Source: Rhizocola hellebori
GTDB taxonomy: Bacteria > Actinomycetota > Actinomycetes > Mycobacteriales > Micromonosporaceae
Assembly: GCF_016862955.1 (NCBI RefSeq)
Contig: NZ_BONY01000083.1
Location: forward strand, 1 to 40,935
DNA: 40,935 bases
Direction of reading: 5' to 3'
This document shows, in pieces, positions 1 to 9,346 of this stretch. The stretch's first letter is position 1; each line of letters starts with the position of its first letter. The translations under genes and the position numbers were made by a program. The notes beneath the pieces are model-generated. The model was not told where the DNA came from and did no database searches. It worked only from the letters and a program-made list of their open reading frames with translations.

Positions 1-122
1 GTCAGATCCCATTTTCATGGGCCTCTTCGGGGGCTTCGTGTCCGGGGCGTCTTCCCCGCGGGCACTCGGAGAACTCTACGCCACCGAGTTCTGGTCCGCA
101 AATCGGGGTGGGTTGTCGCCCG

Positions 123-1376
123 TCACATTGTCCCCATTGGACTTGGCGTGGGCACCGGAGCGTGAGCCACCTCTGCCCCGCGCAGGCGAGAAGCACTCAG
201 CACAACGATCAGGATCAGGCCCGTGACCAGCGCGAACGACACCGGCAATGAGGTCAGATGCGCTACACCGCCAATAACTCCAGGCGCGGCTAGGCCCGCG
301 CCGTAGGAGACCGTCGCCACCCCGGCGATCGCGTTGGCTGGATGGGCATCGGCATGGCCGGCCGCGCTGAACGCGAGCGGGACGACGACTGCGACTCCCA
401 CCCCGATCAAGCCGAACCCCAAAGTCACCAATAGCCCCGACCAGGAGGTGGCGACCAGGATCCCGCCGATCACGCCGGCCAGTCCGGCGAAGCGCACCGT
501 CCGCACTGCGCCGATACGTGCCACGACGTAGTCACCGCTCAGGCGTGAGGCGGACATGGCCAGGGCGAATGTGGCGTAGGCCACCGCGGCTGTTCCTTCG
601 CCTGTGCCCAGTACCCGCCTCATATAGACAGCGGACCAGTCTGCGGCGGCGATTTCGGCGAAGACGGCACACAGCCCGACCAGGCCAATGATCAGAACCG
701 GGCCACGCGGAAGGGAGAAGCGCGGAGCCGAGTCCTGTTCGGAACCCGGCTCGGTGACCAACAGATACCGGCCCGCGAAGAACCCCGCGATCAGCAGCAG
801 GAAGCCAACTGCTGCAAGGTTTGCCGGTGCTCCCACGCCGAGGTAGGCGGCGGCCGCGCCGATTCCGCCACCGATGAGACCGCCGACACTCCACATGCCG
901 TGCAGGCTGGACATGATTGAGCGGCCCAGGCCCTTCTCGACCGCGACACCTTCGGCGTTCATCGCCATATCCGAGGTGCCCGCAGCCGCTCCGGCCAGCA
1001 GCAGGATCGCCATCAGCAGCCAACGGTTGGGCGCCAAGGGAACGAGCATCACCGCGACCGTCCATGCCGCGATGAAGACGCGGGTCACAGTCTTTCCGCC
1101 GAACCTGTTGACCAGCCGCCCGGCGAACGGCATCGACACCAATGCTCCGATGGCCGGCATCAGCAGCACCAGCCCGAGCTGCCCTGCTTCCAGGCGCAGA
1201 TGGTCGGCGACCCAGGGGATGCGGGCGGCGAAACTACCGCTGGACATTCCGTGGACGGCGAAGATGGCGGCCACGGCCCAACGGGCGCGGGTCAGCTCGG
1301 GGGTGATCACGAAGGCGACCCTATGCCGGAGAACGCTCTCACGCCCACCCAATGGGGCATTTTCATGACGCCGCAA
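123..1376 (-). CDS. MFS transporter (12-TM exporter type)
   Basis: A 417-residue polytopic membrane protein of the major facilitator superfamily. It is a run of hydrophobic helices, with loop motifs such as GRLVNRFGGK after TM2 matching the MFS loop-2/3 signature and a charged central loop near residue 215. The substrate is not readable, but the YbjJ/FucP-like shape suggests a small-molecule exporter. The listed start is a TTG that overlaps the upstream EamA gene by 14 nt. A GTG at FVITPEL, about 23 residues in, is an equally good start. The overlap implies translational coupling, so the two transporters probably share one transcript controlled by the divergent XRE-cupin regulator. Family assignment is firm; start and substrate are not. 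Confidence 0.85.
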   Translation of the reverse strand: MRRHENAPLGGRESVLRHRVAFVITPELTRARWAVAAIFAVHGMSSGSFAARIPWVADHLRLEAGQLGLVLLMPAIGALVSMPFAGRLVNRFGGKTVTRVFIAAWTVAVMLVPLAPNRWLLMAILLLAGAAAGTSDMAMNAEGVAVEKGLGRSIMSSLHGMWSVGGLIGGGIGAAAAYLGVGAPANLAAVGFLLLIAGFFAGRYLLVTEPGSEQDSAPRFSLPRGPVLIIGLVGLCAVFAEIAAADWSAVYMRRVLGTGEGTAAVAYATFALAMSASRLSGDYVVARIGAVRTVRFAGLAGVIGGILVATSWSGLLVTLGFGLIGVGVAVVVPLAFSAAGHADAHPANAIAGVATVSYGAGLAAPGVIGGVAHLTSLPVSFALVTGLILIVVLSASRLRGAEVAHAPVPTPSPMGTM

Positions 1377-2211
1377 GCACTAGAGCGGCGCCGGCCAGAC
1401 CGAGCCCGACGATCTGCAGCGGCACTAGCTTTTCCTTGTGTATCAGCAGAGCCAACAGCACAGTGCTTGCCGGGTATAGCGACGCGATCGGAGCCAAAAT
1501 GCTGATCTGACCCTCGTACACCGCGAGAAGATAAAGCCCGTTGGCCGACAGGTCGAGCACACCGGCGATGGCGGCGAGCGGGATGATGCGCCGCGATAGT
1601 CGCAGACTGCCGCCCATCGGGCGCAGCAGGGCCAGGCCGATCGGCAGCGCGACGACGCGGGCGGCCGCGAGCGGCCACATTCCGGCATCATCACCGGCAC
1701 GGGCTAAAAGCAGGAAGAACAGCCCAAACATCACGCCTGCGGTCAACGCGAGGCCGAGCACCCTCGGGCTCACCCGGCTCGGCCCCGAGGAAGGCCCTCT
1801 GCTGACCAGCCCGATGGCCACCACCGCGCAGAGCGCGCCGATGAGCGGGACGGCACCGGGCCGCTCACCCAACAGCAGACCACCGCCGATCGGAATCACC
1901 GCGGAGGTGACCGCTGTCGTAGGTGCGACAACGGCCATCGCCCCGGTGGACAGCCCCTGGTAGAGCAGCACGATTCCGGTCAGACCGGCCACACCGGCGA
2001 TGGCGCCCCACAGCAGAGCCGACACGCTGAGCTTTCCCGGCACGACAAGCAGAAAAAGTGCGATCATGGGTATTGCGCACACCTGAGAAAAAACAGTTAC
2101 AGATAGCGCCTGTCCGCGACCTCCCGAGCCCAGCTGAACTGCCCGGCCGCCACAGAAATCGGCGGTGCCCCATATCAAGGCGGAGGTTCCTGCGAGCAGA
2201 ATGGGCCACAT
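1363..2211 (-). CDS. EamA-family (DMT superfamily) transporter
   Basis: A 282-residue inner-membrane protein with about ten hydrophobic helices arranged as two EamA repeats. The first half carries LIWGTADFCGGRAVQLG near residue 12. The second repeat starts near residue 150 and ends with LLALLIHKEKLVPLQIVGLG, a typical DMT end in which a charged stretch precedes the last helix. The family exports metabolites such as amino acids; the substrate here is unknown. The ATG start lies 40 nt from the most likely start of a divergent XRE-cupin regulator, and the stop overlaps the next transporter gene. This arrangement is typical of a locally regulated efflux pair. Confidence 0.88.
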   Translation of the reverse strand: MWPILLAGTSALIWGTADFCGGRAVQLGSGGRGQALSVTVFSQVCAIPMIALFLLVVPGKLSVSALLWGAIAGVAGLTGIVLLYQGLSTGAMAVVAPTTAVTSAVIPIGGGLLLGERPGAVPLIGALCAVVAIGLVSRGPSSGPSRVSPRVLGLALTAGVMFGLFFLLLARAGDDAGMWPLAAARVVALPIGLALLRPMGGSLRLSRRIIPLAAIAGVLDLSANGLYLLAVYEGQISILAPIASLYPASTVLLALLIHKEKLVPLQIVGLGLAGAALVLAAS

Positions 2212-2250
2212 AAGCTAAGTCGTATCACAATATTGACCACAAAGGACAGT
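2212..2250. promoter_or_regulatory. Short divergent promoter/operator region
   Basis: Only about 40 nt separate the EamA ATG from the probable regulator start. The gap holds an 8-bp palindrome, CAATATTG, at 2228-2235 and the AAAGGA ribosome site at 2241-2246. Such a short gap means the two promoters must overlap, so the XRE-cupin protein could control both by binding here. This is inference from layout. Confidence 0.3.
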
Positions 2251-2877
2251 GTGTTGACCGACACCACGACCGACCGACCGGGCTCGGTCGAGGAGATCAC
2301 CGCCGCAGTGGCCCTGCACGTGCGGGCGCTTCGTCAGGGACGGGGCTGGTCGCTGGACGAGCTGTCCGGCCGGTCGAGCGTCAGTAAAGGCATGCTGGTC
2401 CAGATCGAGGCCGCACGCACCAACCCCAGCGTGGGAACGCTGGCCCGCATCGCCGACGCCTTCGGGGTGACCGTCGCCCGGCTGCTGCAACCGGCTGCCG
2501 ATCGCAGCGTGCACCTCTCCGACATGGCCGACGCGCCGGTGCTGTGGCGTGGCGGCCGCGGCGGCACTGGGCGCCTGCTGCGCGGTCTCAACGAGCCCAG
2601 CTTCGTCGAGCTGTGGGATTGGCGCTTCGCGCCGCATGAGCGTTATGAATCAGAAGATCATCAGCCTGGTACCCGCGAAATGGCCCATGTTCTAGTCGGT
2701 GAGATCGTCGTGACCGTCGACGGCGTGGATCACCCCGTTCTTGCCGGGCAGACCCTCGACTTTCGGGGCGACCGGGTGCACGTCTACCGCAACCAGACCG
2801 ACTCACCGGCCCGCGTGGTCATGGTGGTCACCATGCCGCCGGGCGAGTTCGACCGCCGGCCGCCGAAGCAGCGCTAA
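2251..2877 (+). CDS. XRE-family transcriptional regulator with C-terminal cupin
   Basis: A soluble DNA-binding regulator of about 208 residues. An XRE helix-turn-helix is followed by a cupin_2 sensor barrel. The HTH includes LDELSGRSSVSKGMLVQIEA and NPSVGTLARIADAFGVTVARL (about residues 30-75 from the start used here). The cupin contains HVLVGEIVVTVDGV and GQTLDFRGDRVHVYRN. Proteins of this build usually repress a neighbouring transporter or catabolic gene until a small ligand binds the cupin. A TTG at 2233 is also in frame, but AAAGGA at 2241-2246 favours GTG 2251 or TTG 2254. Divergent orientation to the EamA/MFS pair points to local control of those exporters. Confidence 0.87.
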   Translation: MLTDTTTDRPGSVEEITAAVALHVRALRQGRGWSLDELSGRSSVSKGMLVQIEAARTNPSVGTLARIADAFGVTVARLLQPAADRSVHLSDMADAPVLWRGGRGGTGRLLRGLNEPSFVELWDWRFAPHERYESEDHQPGTREMAHVLVGEIVVTVDGVDHPVLAGQTLDFRGDRVHVYRNQTDSPARVVMVVTMPPGEFDRRPPKQR

Positions 2878-2889
2878 ACCCACGGCCGC

Positions 2890-4173
<1,284 letters not shown>

Positions 4174-4353
4174 CCGCCACTCCCCTGCGCTCGACGAAGA
4201 CCTTCAAGCCTGTTCTTAGCCTGACGTTACCTGTTATCGAGGGATTTCCGTCGGCTCGACATGCCGCCGCGCTCGGGTCGCCCTCCCCAGCGGCTCACCC
4301 GGGTGGGCGCACCGCCGCCCGCCGATTGTGGCACGAGCCCCCGACGACGCCGC

Positions 4354-4383
4354 GGCACCGCCCGAAATTTTCCGGGCGGTGCC
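4354..4383 (-). terminator. Hairpin terminator after clpP2
   Basis: A perfect inverted repeat with 11-bp arms GGCACCGCCCG and CGGGCGGTGCC and an 8-nt A/T-rich loop. It sits 12 nt past the clpP2 stop codon on the minus strand. There is no long U tract, which is common for GC-rich actinobacterial terminators. It should end or attenuate clpP transcripts before clpX. Confidence 0.7.
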
Positions 4384-4395
4384 GCCAAATCGTAA

Positions 4396-5067
4396 CTAAC
4401 GGGCGCCTGCGCCCACCGGGGTCTTCTTGCGGTACTGCATCACCGTGTCGACGACGCCGTACTCGACCGCCTCTTCGGCAGTCAGAATCTTGTCACGGTC
4501 AATATCCTTCTTGACCTGGGCAAGATCCTTGCCAGAGTGCTTGGAAATCATTTCCTCAAGCTGGTGACGCATGCGCATGATCTCGCGCGCCTGGATCTCG
4601 ATGTCGGAACCCTGACCGTAACCGCCCTCGGTGGCCGGCTGGTGCATGATGATCCGCGAGTTGGGCAGCGCCAGCCGCTTGCCCTTCGTGCCCGCCGCCA
4701 GCAACACGGCCGCCGCGCTGGCCGCTTGGCCCAGGCAAACCGTCATCACGTCGGGGCGCACGAACTGCATCGTGTCGTAGATGGCCGTCATCGCGGTGAA
4801 CGAACCACCGGGCGAGTTGATGTAGATGGTGATGTCGCGGTCCGGGTCCTGCGCCTCCAGCACCAGCAGCTGGGCCATCACGTCGTTGGCCGACGCGTCG
4901 TCCACCTGCACACCCAGGAAGATGACGCGCTCTTCGAACAGCTTGGTGTACGGGTTGGATTCCTTCATCCCGTAGGACGTGCGCTCCACAAAGGACGGAA
5001 GGATGTAGCGATTGGACACCTCGGCCATAGCCTGCCGACCGGTGATTTCCGAGAAGTTGGGGATCAT
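4396..5067 (-). CDS. clpP2: ATP-dependent Clp protease proteolytic subunit (ClpP2-type)
   Basis: A 223-residue serine peptidase subunit of the Clp chamber. The catalytic serine is in GQAASAAAVLL, the histidine in RIIMHQPA and the aspartate in the DRDKILTAEEA region. The sequence after the N-terminus (RYILPSFVERTSYG) matches the actinobacterial ClpP2 branch. An ideal AAGGAG stands 5 nt before the ATG at 5067; an in-frame ATG 13 codons later could be a processed or alternative start. The gene begins 11 nt after the clpP1 stop. Actinobacteria typically need both ClpP paralogues in a mixed two-ring peptidase, so the two are probably made from one mRNA. Confidence 0.96.
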   Translation of the reverse strand: MIPNFSEITGRQAMAEVSNRYILPSFVERTSYGMKESNPYTKLFEERVIFLGVQVDDASANDVMAQLLVLEAQDPDRDITIYINSPGGSFTAMTAIYDTMQFVRPDVMTVCLGQAASAAAVLLAAGTKGKRLALPNSRIIMHQPATEGGYGQGSDIEIQAREIMRMRHQLEEMISKHSGKDLAQVKKDIDRDKILTAEEAVEYGVVDTVMQYRKKTPVGAGAR

Positions 5068-5078
5068 TGTGCGCTCCT

Positions 5079-5690
5079 TCAGTTCCCGACCGGCACCTGG
5101 GAGGTGGCGGTAATCACGTGGTCGATGAACCCGTATTCCTTGGCCTGCTCCGCGGTGAACCAGCGGTCGCGGTCGCCGTCGGCCTCGATCTGCTCCACGG
5201 TCTGGCCCGTGTGCAGGGCAATCAGCTCTTGCATCAGGCGCTTGGTGTAAATCATCTGCTCGGCCTGGATGGCAATGTCGGCGGCGGTTCCACCGATGCC
5301 GCCGGAAGCCTGGTGCATCATGATGCGTGCGTGTGGCAGGGCGTAACGCTTGCCCCGCGCGCCCGCGCACAGCAGCATCTGGCCCATCGACGCCGCCATA
5401 CCCAGCGCGATGGTGGCCACGTCGTTCTTGATGAACTGCATCGTGTCGTAGATGGCCATGCCGTCGTAGACGGAACCACCCGGCGAGTTGATGTAGAGGC
5501 TGATATCGCGTTCGTCGTCCTCAGCGGCGAGCAGCAGCAGCTGAGCACAAATTCTGTTGGCGATCTGCGTGTTGACGTCACTGCCGAGGAAGACGATGCG
5601 CTCCTTCAACAGCCGGTTGTACACAGAATCGTCGAGGCCGCCGGCAATCGGATCGGAGCCCCGTGCGTCGGGAACATGCAAAGCACTCAT
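5079..5690 (-). CDS. clpP1: ATP-dependent Clp protease proteolytic subunit (ClpP1-type)
   Basis: A 203-residue ClpP paralogue. The catalytic serine is in [11 protein letters not shown], the histidine in [10 protein letters not shown] and the aspartate in [15 protein letters not shown]. It lacks the longer N-terminal strand seen in the neighbour, as expected for ClpP1. AGAAGGG lies about 8 nt before the ATG. It is the first gene of the clpP1-clpP2 pair, with a terminator-like hairpin on its upstream side that isolates it from tig, so a promoter should lie in 5691-5790. It likely forms a hetero-tetradecamer with the next gene product and works with ClpX. Confidence 0.96.
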   Translation of the reverse strand: MSALHVPDARGSDPIAGGLDDSVYNRLLKERIVFLGSDVNTQIANRICAQLLLLAAEDDERDISLYINSPGGSVYDGMAIYDTMQFIKNDVATIALGMAASMGQMLLCAGARGKRYALPHARIMMHQASGGIGGTAADIAIQAEQMIYTKRLMQELIALHTGQTVEQIEADGDRDRWFTAEQAKEYGFIDHVITATSQVPVGN

Positions 5691-5792
5691 GTGGCAGCCC
5701 TTCTGAGAATCTTCCTATGCCGACCCTAACCGCTGGCCAACAGCGCAGCTTCCCCGCTCTGGCCGTGTTCGCTCTCAGCGCATGTAGTGAGT

Positions 5793-5820
5793 AAAGGGAC
5801 CCGCGATAGCGGGTCCCTTT
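5793..5820 (-). terminator. Hairpin terminator after tig
   Basis: A perfect 12-bp stem, AAAGGGACCCGC with GCGGGTCCCTTT, around a 4-nt loop. It begins 9 nt past the tig stop on the minus strand. The A/T ends of the stem give a short T run at its 3' end. It separates tig from clpP1. Confidence 0.8.
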
Positions 5821-5829
5821 AGTTCTGGC

Positions 5830-7197
5830 TCAGTGGTTGTGGCCCTCGTGATCACCATGGTCGTGACCGCTGTGGTCCTCGGTCGTGCGCAGCGCGTCGA
5901 GCGAAAGCACCTCGCCGTTGGTGTCGGTCATGATGACCCGCTCCATCACCAGCGCCAGCGCCTTGCCCCGGCGCACATCGCCGTAGACCGCCGCGGCGGC
6001 ACCGGCCTTGACCAGCTCGTCGTAGTACTGCTGGGGCTGCATTCCGGCCCGCTGGGCCCGGTGGACGATCTCGTGACCGAACTCGTCGTCGCTGACGTCG
6101 ACGTTTTCCGCCTCGGCGATGGTGTCCAGCACCAGCTGGATCTTCACGCCCTCGGCCGCGGCTTCAGCCAGATCCGAGTCGATCTGCTCCTCGGTCTTGT
6201 CCTCGACGCTCAAGTACTCCTCGAGGCTGGCGCCCATCCGCTCCAGCTGATCGACCATGGCCTGCTTGCGCTGGGCCACCTCGTCGGCCACCACACCCTC
6301 CGGCGCCGGGACACTGGCCCGCACGACCAGCTCAGCGAGGGCCTTGTCACGGGCGGCGTAGAGCTGCTCCACCTTCTTCACCCGGGTGATGCGCTCCTCC
6401 AGGTCGCCGCGCAGCTCGTCGAGCGTGTCGAACTCGCTGGCCAGCTGAGCGAAGTCGTCGTCGAGGGCGGGCAGCTCACGCTCCTTGACAGTGCGCACGG
6501 TCACCAGGACGTCCGCGTCGCTGCCGGCGTGCTCGCCGCCGACCAGCGCGGTGACAAAGGTGGCCGTCTCGCCTGCGCTGAGGCCAACTACAGCTTCATC
6601 CAAACCTTTGAGGAGGGTACCGGAGCCGACCTGGTGCGACAGGTTGGTCGCCGTGCCGCCCTCCACCTCCGCGCCGTCGACCGTCGCGTTGAGGTCAAGC
6701 TGCACGAAGTCGCCCTCCACGGCGGCCCGCTCGACGGTCTTGAGCGTCACGAACTTCTCCCGCAGCGCGTCGAGCTGCTCGTTGATCTCCGACTCGCCCA
6801 CGGCCAGCGGATCCACTTCGACCTTGATGCTGCTCAGCTCCGGGAGCGTGAGCTCCGGGCGAACATCCACCTCGGCGGTGAACTTCAGCGGCTGGCCGTC
6901 GGCGAACTCGAGGTTGTCCACGCTCGGGCGGCCCAGCAGCTTCACGTCGTGCTCACGCACGGCGGCGAAGATCTGCGCCGGGATGACGTCTTCGATGGCC
7001 TCCTGCAGCACCGCTCCGCGTCCGACACGCTGGTCGATCACCTGCGCCGGGACCTTGCCCTGACGGAATCCGGGGATGTTGACCTGGCTGGCGATCTCCC
7101 GGTACGCCTTCTTGAGACTGGGCTCAAGCTCGGCGAACGGCACCTCGATGGCGAGCCGCACACGAGTCGGGCTCAGAGTCTCGACGGTGCTCTTCAC
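5830..7197 (-). CDS. tig: Trigger factor (ribosome-bound chaperone, PPIase)
   Basis: A 455-residue trigger factor. The N-terminal ribosome-binding domain carries GFRQGKVP at about residues 44-51. The FKBP-type PPIase domain is at about 160-245 (GDFVQLDLNATVDG; GSGTLLKGLDEAVVGLSAGE), and the rest is the helical SurA-like chaperone domain. It ends with a His/Asp/Gly-rich tail (HSGHDHGDHEGHNH) that could bind metal; tails of this type are what I recall from Micromonosporaceae trigger factors. The start is GTG with AAGGAG 8 nt upstream. It acts on nascent chains in the cytoplasm and sits next to clpP/clpX, the usual actinobacterial arrangement. Confidence 0.97.
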   Translation of the reverse strand: MKSTVETLSPTRVRLAIEVPFAELEPSLKKAYREIASQVNIPGFRQGKVPAQVIDQRVGRGAVLQEAIEDVIPAQIFAAVREHDVKLLGRPSVDNLEFADGQPLKFTAEVDVRPELTLPELSSIKVEVDPLAVGESEINEQLDALREKFVTLKTVERAAVEGDFVQLDLNATVDGAEVEGGTATNLSHQVGSGTLLKGLDEAVVGLSAGETATFVTALVGGEHAGSDADVLVTVRTVKERELPALDDDFAQLASEFDTLDELRGDLEERITRVKKVEQLYAARDKALAELVVRASVPAPEGVVADEVAQRKQAMVDQLERMGASLEEYLSVEDKTEEQIDSDLAEAAAEGVKIQLVLDTIAEAENVDVSDDEFGHEIVHRAQRAGMQPQQYYDELVKAGAAAAVYGDVRRGKALALVMERVIMTDTNGEVLSLDALRTTEDHSGHDHGDHEGHNH

Positions 7198-7257
7198 TGC
7201 GTACTCCTTGAAGATCTTCTACTGCGGACGGATTCGGGCGCAAAACAAGCCCGGTCG

Positions 7258-7263
7258 AGTGTA
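7258..7263 (-). promoter_or_regulatory. Possible -10 box for tig
   Basis: Read on the minus strand this is TACACT, 60 nt before the tig GTG. No good -35 hexamer stands at the usual spacing, so it is a weak candidate based only on the -10 match. Confidence 0.25.
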
Positions 7264-7396
7264 GGCGAATCCACCATCGCCCACCCGCATCGGGCCGGTC
7301 AAACCCGGCAGATGTCACACCCAATTCAGTCGTGTTCCACCATCACGGCCGACGAACCCGACAAATTAGGATAAGTTACCTATCCGGAGGTGGCGC

Positions 7397-7999
7397 ATGC
7401 CGGTACCCGGCGCAATGATCCTTGTTGCTCTTTTCGCCCATATCAGCGGCCCGATGATGAAGGTTCCCGCGCCCGGCGCCGACCACCTTCAGACCGCCAC
7501 GCCATTGATGGGCATCACCATCGCCGACGACGCCTCGGCGGTCGTCGACGGCCAGCCGCTGCGCTACCAGATCACCGTCCACAACCCGACCGACACCGAC
7601 ACCCCGATCACGGTCCGGGTCACCCTCTCCTCGGTCACCAACCTGCAAGCCGACGAGGCCACCATCGTGTCCAACGCGGTCGCCTGGAAAAACACCCTCG
7701 CCCCCGGCTCGACCCGCACCTACACCCTCGCCGGCGTCGCCCAAACCCCCACCGCCGCACCGGATCTGGCCGCCACCGCCTGCATCTACCTCACCGCCGA
7801 CACGCCCGCCCTCACCTGCGCGACCGACCTCGACCTGATCGCCGCCCCAGCCAGCGACCGCACCCGCACCATGGCCTGGCTGGCCTCCATCGTGCTCGGC
7901 CTGCTGTCCGTCATCGGCGCCATCTGGCTAGACCGCAAGATCAGGCCCGAGCTGCTGACCCCGGACAACGCCGCGCACAGCTACCTCGAACAGCCCTGA
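7397..7999 (+). CDS. Hypothetical membrane-anchored extracellular protein
   Basis: A 200-residue protein of unknown function. The N-terminus is hydrophobic (GAMILVALFAHISG) and could be a weak signal peptide. The middle, about residues 35-140, is Thr/Ala/Asp-rich with a beta-sandwich feel (LRYQITVHNPTDTDTPITV, typical of CARDB/DUF11-like repeats) and one CIYL...LTCATDL cysteine pair. Near residue 158 a transmembrane helix (MAWLASIVLGLLSVIGAIWL) is followed by a positive cytoplasmic end, as in a C-terminally anchored surface protein. GGAGG lies 6 nt before the ATG, so translation is well supported. It stands alone between tig and the tRNA genes and belongs to the core flank, not the island. 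Confidence 0.75.
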   Translation: MPVPGAMILVALFAHISGPMMKVPAPGADHLQTATPLMGITIADDASAVVDGQPLRYQITVHNPTDTDTPITVRVTLSSVTNLQADEATIVSNAVAWKNTLAPGSTRTYTLAGVAQTPTAAPDLAATACIYLTADTPALTCATDLDLIAAPASDRTRTMAWLASIVLGLLSVIGAIWLDRKIRPELLTPDNAAHSYLEQP

Positions 8000-8033
8000 C
8001 CTCTTCCGCGCATTTCTTCCGCGCGTGCCACCT

Positions 8034-8078
8034 TTTGCGCCTTCCGGCTTTGCGCCTTCCGGCTTTGCGCCTTCCGGA
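8034..8078. repeat. Three tandem copies of a 15-nt unit
   Basis: The unit TTTGCGCCTTCCGGC occurs three times end to end (8034-8048, 8049-8063, 8064-8078); the last copy ends in A. It lies just past the stop of the preceding gene and in front of a hairpin. A slippage-prone minisatellite is the simplest reading. Confidence 0.85.
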
Positions 8079-8081
8079 CAG

Positions 8082-8125
8082 CCCGGTGGAGCCCCATCCG
8101 TCTGATCGGACAAAGCCCCACCGGG
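8082..8125 (+). terminator. Possible terminator hairpin after the hypothetical membrane gene
   Basis: Arms CCCGGTGG (8082-8089) and CCACCGGG (8118-8125) enclose a second small stem, TCCG/CGGA. No long T tract follows. It lies about 80 nt past the stop at 7999, so it may end that transcript. Confidence 0.4.
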
Positions 8126-8262
8126 GGTCCTTGACGTCGATGGCGTCCTTCTCCCCGTCCCTGCCCAACCCTAATCCGATCGTGCAGCCCACCGGACGCA
8201 AACCCGTAAGAACCTCACGAACGGCTCGATATCTCGTTGGCGGGACTCCGCAGGGCGATGTG

Positions 8263-8268
8263 TACACT
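8263..8268 (+). promoter_or_regulatory. Candidate extended -10 for tRNA-Pro
   Basis: TACACT preceded by TGTG, 32 nt before the mature tRNA-Pro 5' end. It matches an extended -10 for the main sigma factor; the -35 is unclear. Confidence 0.4.
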
Positions 8269-8300
8269 GCTCCAGGCGCGTTACTGCACAGTGACGCATC

Positions 8301-8374
8301 CGGGGTATGGCGCAGTTTGGTAGCGCGTCCGCTTTGGGAGCGGAAGGCCGTCGGTTCAAATCCGGCTACCCCGA
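8301..8374 (+). tRNA. tRNA-Pro (anticodon TGG)
   Basis: The acceptor stem CGGGGTA pairs with TACCCCG (8367-8373). The D arm contains GCGC...GCGC. The anticodon stem TCCGC/GCGGA holds the loop TTTGGGA with anticodon TGG. The T arm is GTCGG-TTCAAAT-CCGGC. The discriminator is A and CCA is not encoded. The fold is complete. Confidence 0.96.
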
Positions 8375-8443
8375 CAGAGCCCTAACGTGCAAGGTCAACA
8401 ACCGACCCGCTACGCTAGGGACGCACCTCGCAAGAGGAGCAAC

Positions 8444-8517
8444 GCGGGCGTAGCTCAATGGTAGAGTCTCAGTCTTCCAAACTGATTGCGCGGGTTCGAT
8501 TCCCGTCGCCCGCTCCA
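8444..8517 (+). tRNA. tRNA-Gly (anticodon TCC), CCA encoded
   Basis: The acceptor stem GCGGGCG pairs with CGCCCGC (8507-8513). The D arm is GCTC-AATGGTA-GAGT. The anticodon loop CTTCCAA gives anticodon TCC, and the T arm is CGGGT-TCGATTC-CCG. Discriminator T (8514) is followed by an encoded CCA (8515-8517). The divergent-style integrase gene 100 nt downstream points at this gene, making it the likely insertion site of the island. Confidence 0.96.
8490..8517 (+). other. Putative attachment site (att core) in the tRNA-Gly 3' half
   Basis: Tyrosine integrases of actinobacterial islands commonly recombine within the T arm and 3' end of a tRNA. Here the integrase gene lies immediately downstream and reads towards the tRNA, the standard layout. 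The core cannot be fixed because no second copy is in the window. The only partial match is a 10-nt T-loop-like stretch at 40251-40260, which is too short to count. Confidence 0.5.
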
Positions 8518-8587
8518 ACAGTTTCAGCAGCTCACAGGCTGTTTTGGTGGATCAGAAAATCGATGGCCATTGGCTCTATTGGCCAAT

Positions 8588-8607
8588 TTGGTAGGGCGTT
8601 GGTAGGG
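8588..8607 (+). repeat. Two direct TTGGTAGGG repeats beside the tRNA
   Basis: TTGGTAGGG occurs at 8588-8596 and 8599-8607, an 11-nt period (one helical turn), between the tRNA-Gly end and the integrase stop. GGTAGGGAT recurs in inverted orientation at 10590-10598. These could be integrase or excisionase arm sites. Confidence 0.4.
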
Positions 8608-8617
8608 ATCTTGAAAA

Positions 8618-9346
8618 CTACTCATTATTTGGTGGTTTCTTCTTCTTGCCTTTCTTCTTCTTTTTCTTCGCCTCCTCTGGGATAGCCGTGCCGCGAGGCA
8701 CCATATTGGCCGCCGCGATCGCGGCGTTACGGCCGCCCTTGCCTATCAGGTGCCCGTAGGTGTCCACGGTGAGATCTATCTTGGAATGCCCAAGCCGCTT
8801 GGACACGATCGCGATATCTACCCCGGCGGCGATGAGCAGGCTTGCCGCGAGGTGGCGCAGCATGTGCAGCGGCCTAGGCGTGAGTCCGAGCCGGCGCACC
8901 GAGGCCACGAAGTTCGAATACACCCGGTGGGGGTCGTAGGGTTCGCCGTTCTCTTTGGTGAAGACCAGGTTGTCGGCGTTTTGGTAGCTGTTCCCCCACG
9001 CTGTCGCTTCCTCTGCCTGCTGCTTACGCCGGAGCCGGAGCACCTCCACCGTCTGGGGGTCTAGGTCGATTGTCCGCTGCTCGCCGTCTCTGGTCTTGGG
9101 CGGCGTGAGGTACTGGGGCGCTTCCCCGGCTTTGACGGCCCTTCGGGCCTTCCCGTAGCTCACGATCGTGATCTGCCACCGGACGGTTAGCTGCTCCCCT
9201 TCGAGGTCGACGTCATCCCAGGTGAGGCCGAGGAGTTCGCCGCGGCGCATGCCTGCGAATGCTCCCAGGTGGAACACGGGATAAAGGCGATGGTCGCTCA
9301 CAGAGTCGAGCCACTGGCCGAGCAGCTCAGGCTGCCATGGCTTCAC
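8618..9346 (-). pseudogene. Tyrosine recombinase/integrase, catalytic C-terminal part (frameshifted)
   Basis: This reading frame carries the whole catalytic domain of a tyrosine integrase. The first arginine is in AGMRRGELLGLTWDDVDL, the HxxR box in HMLRHLAAS, and the LGHSKIDLTVDTYGHL segment has the second histidine and the nucleophilic tyrosine. Upstream, homology continues in this frame without a stop to about 9480, through HRPATAQRIHATLRAALSAA. The protein is therefore one domain of a longer enzyme whose N-terminal half lies in the next frame. The C-terminus is a lysine-rich low-complexity tail (EEAKKKKKKGKKKK). It would normally integrate and excise the island at tRNA-Gly. A single base is missing relative to an intact gene, so it is either inactive or affected by a sequencing error. 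Confidence 0.85.

Noticed and set aside
2235-2250. Exact 16-nt match GACCACAAAGGACAGT shared with 33660-33675
   Set aside because: Both copies are ribosome-site regions, and a 16-nt match somewhere in 41 kb (both strands) is not surprising by chance. No other similarity flanks it.
4433-5250. Long plus-strand reading frames opposite clpX, clpP2, clpP1 and tig
   Set aside because: They are antisense shadows of strongly conserved genes, caused by high GC third positions. They have no ribosome sites or domains.
8034-8078. CRISPR-like array
   Set aside because: The 15-nt units are contiguous with no spacers, so they are simple tandem repeats. No cas genes are present.
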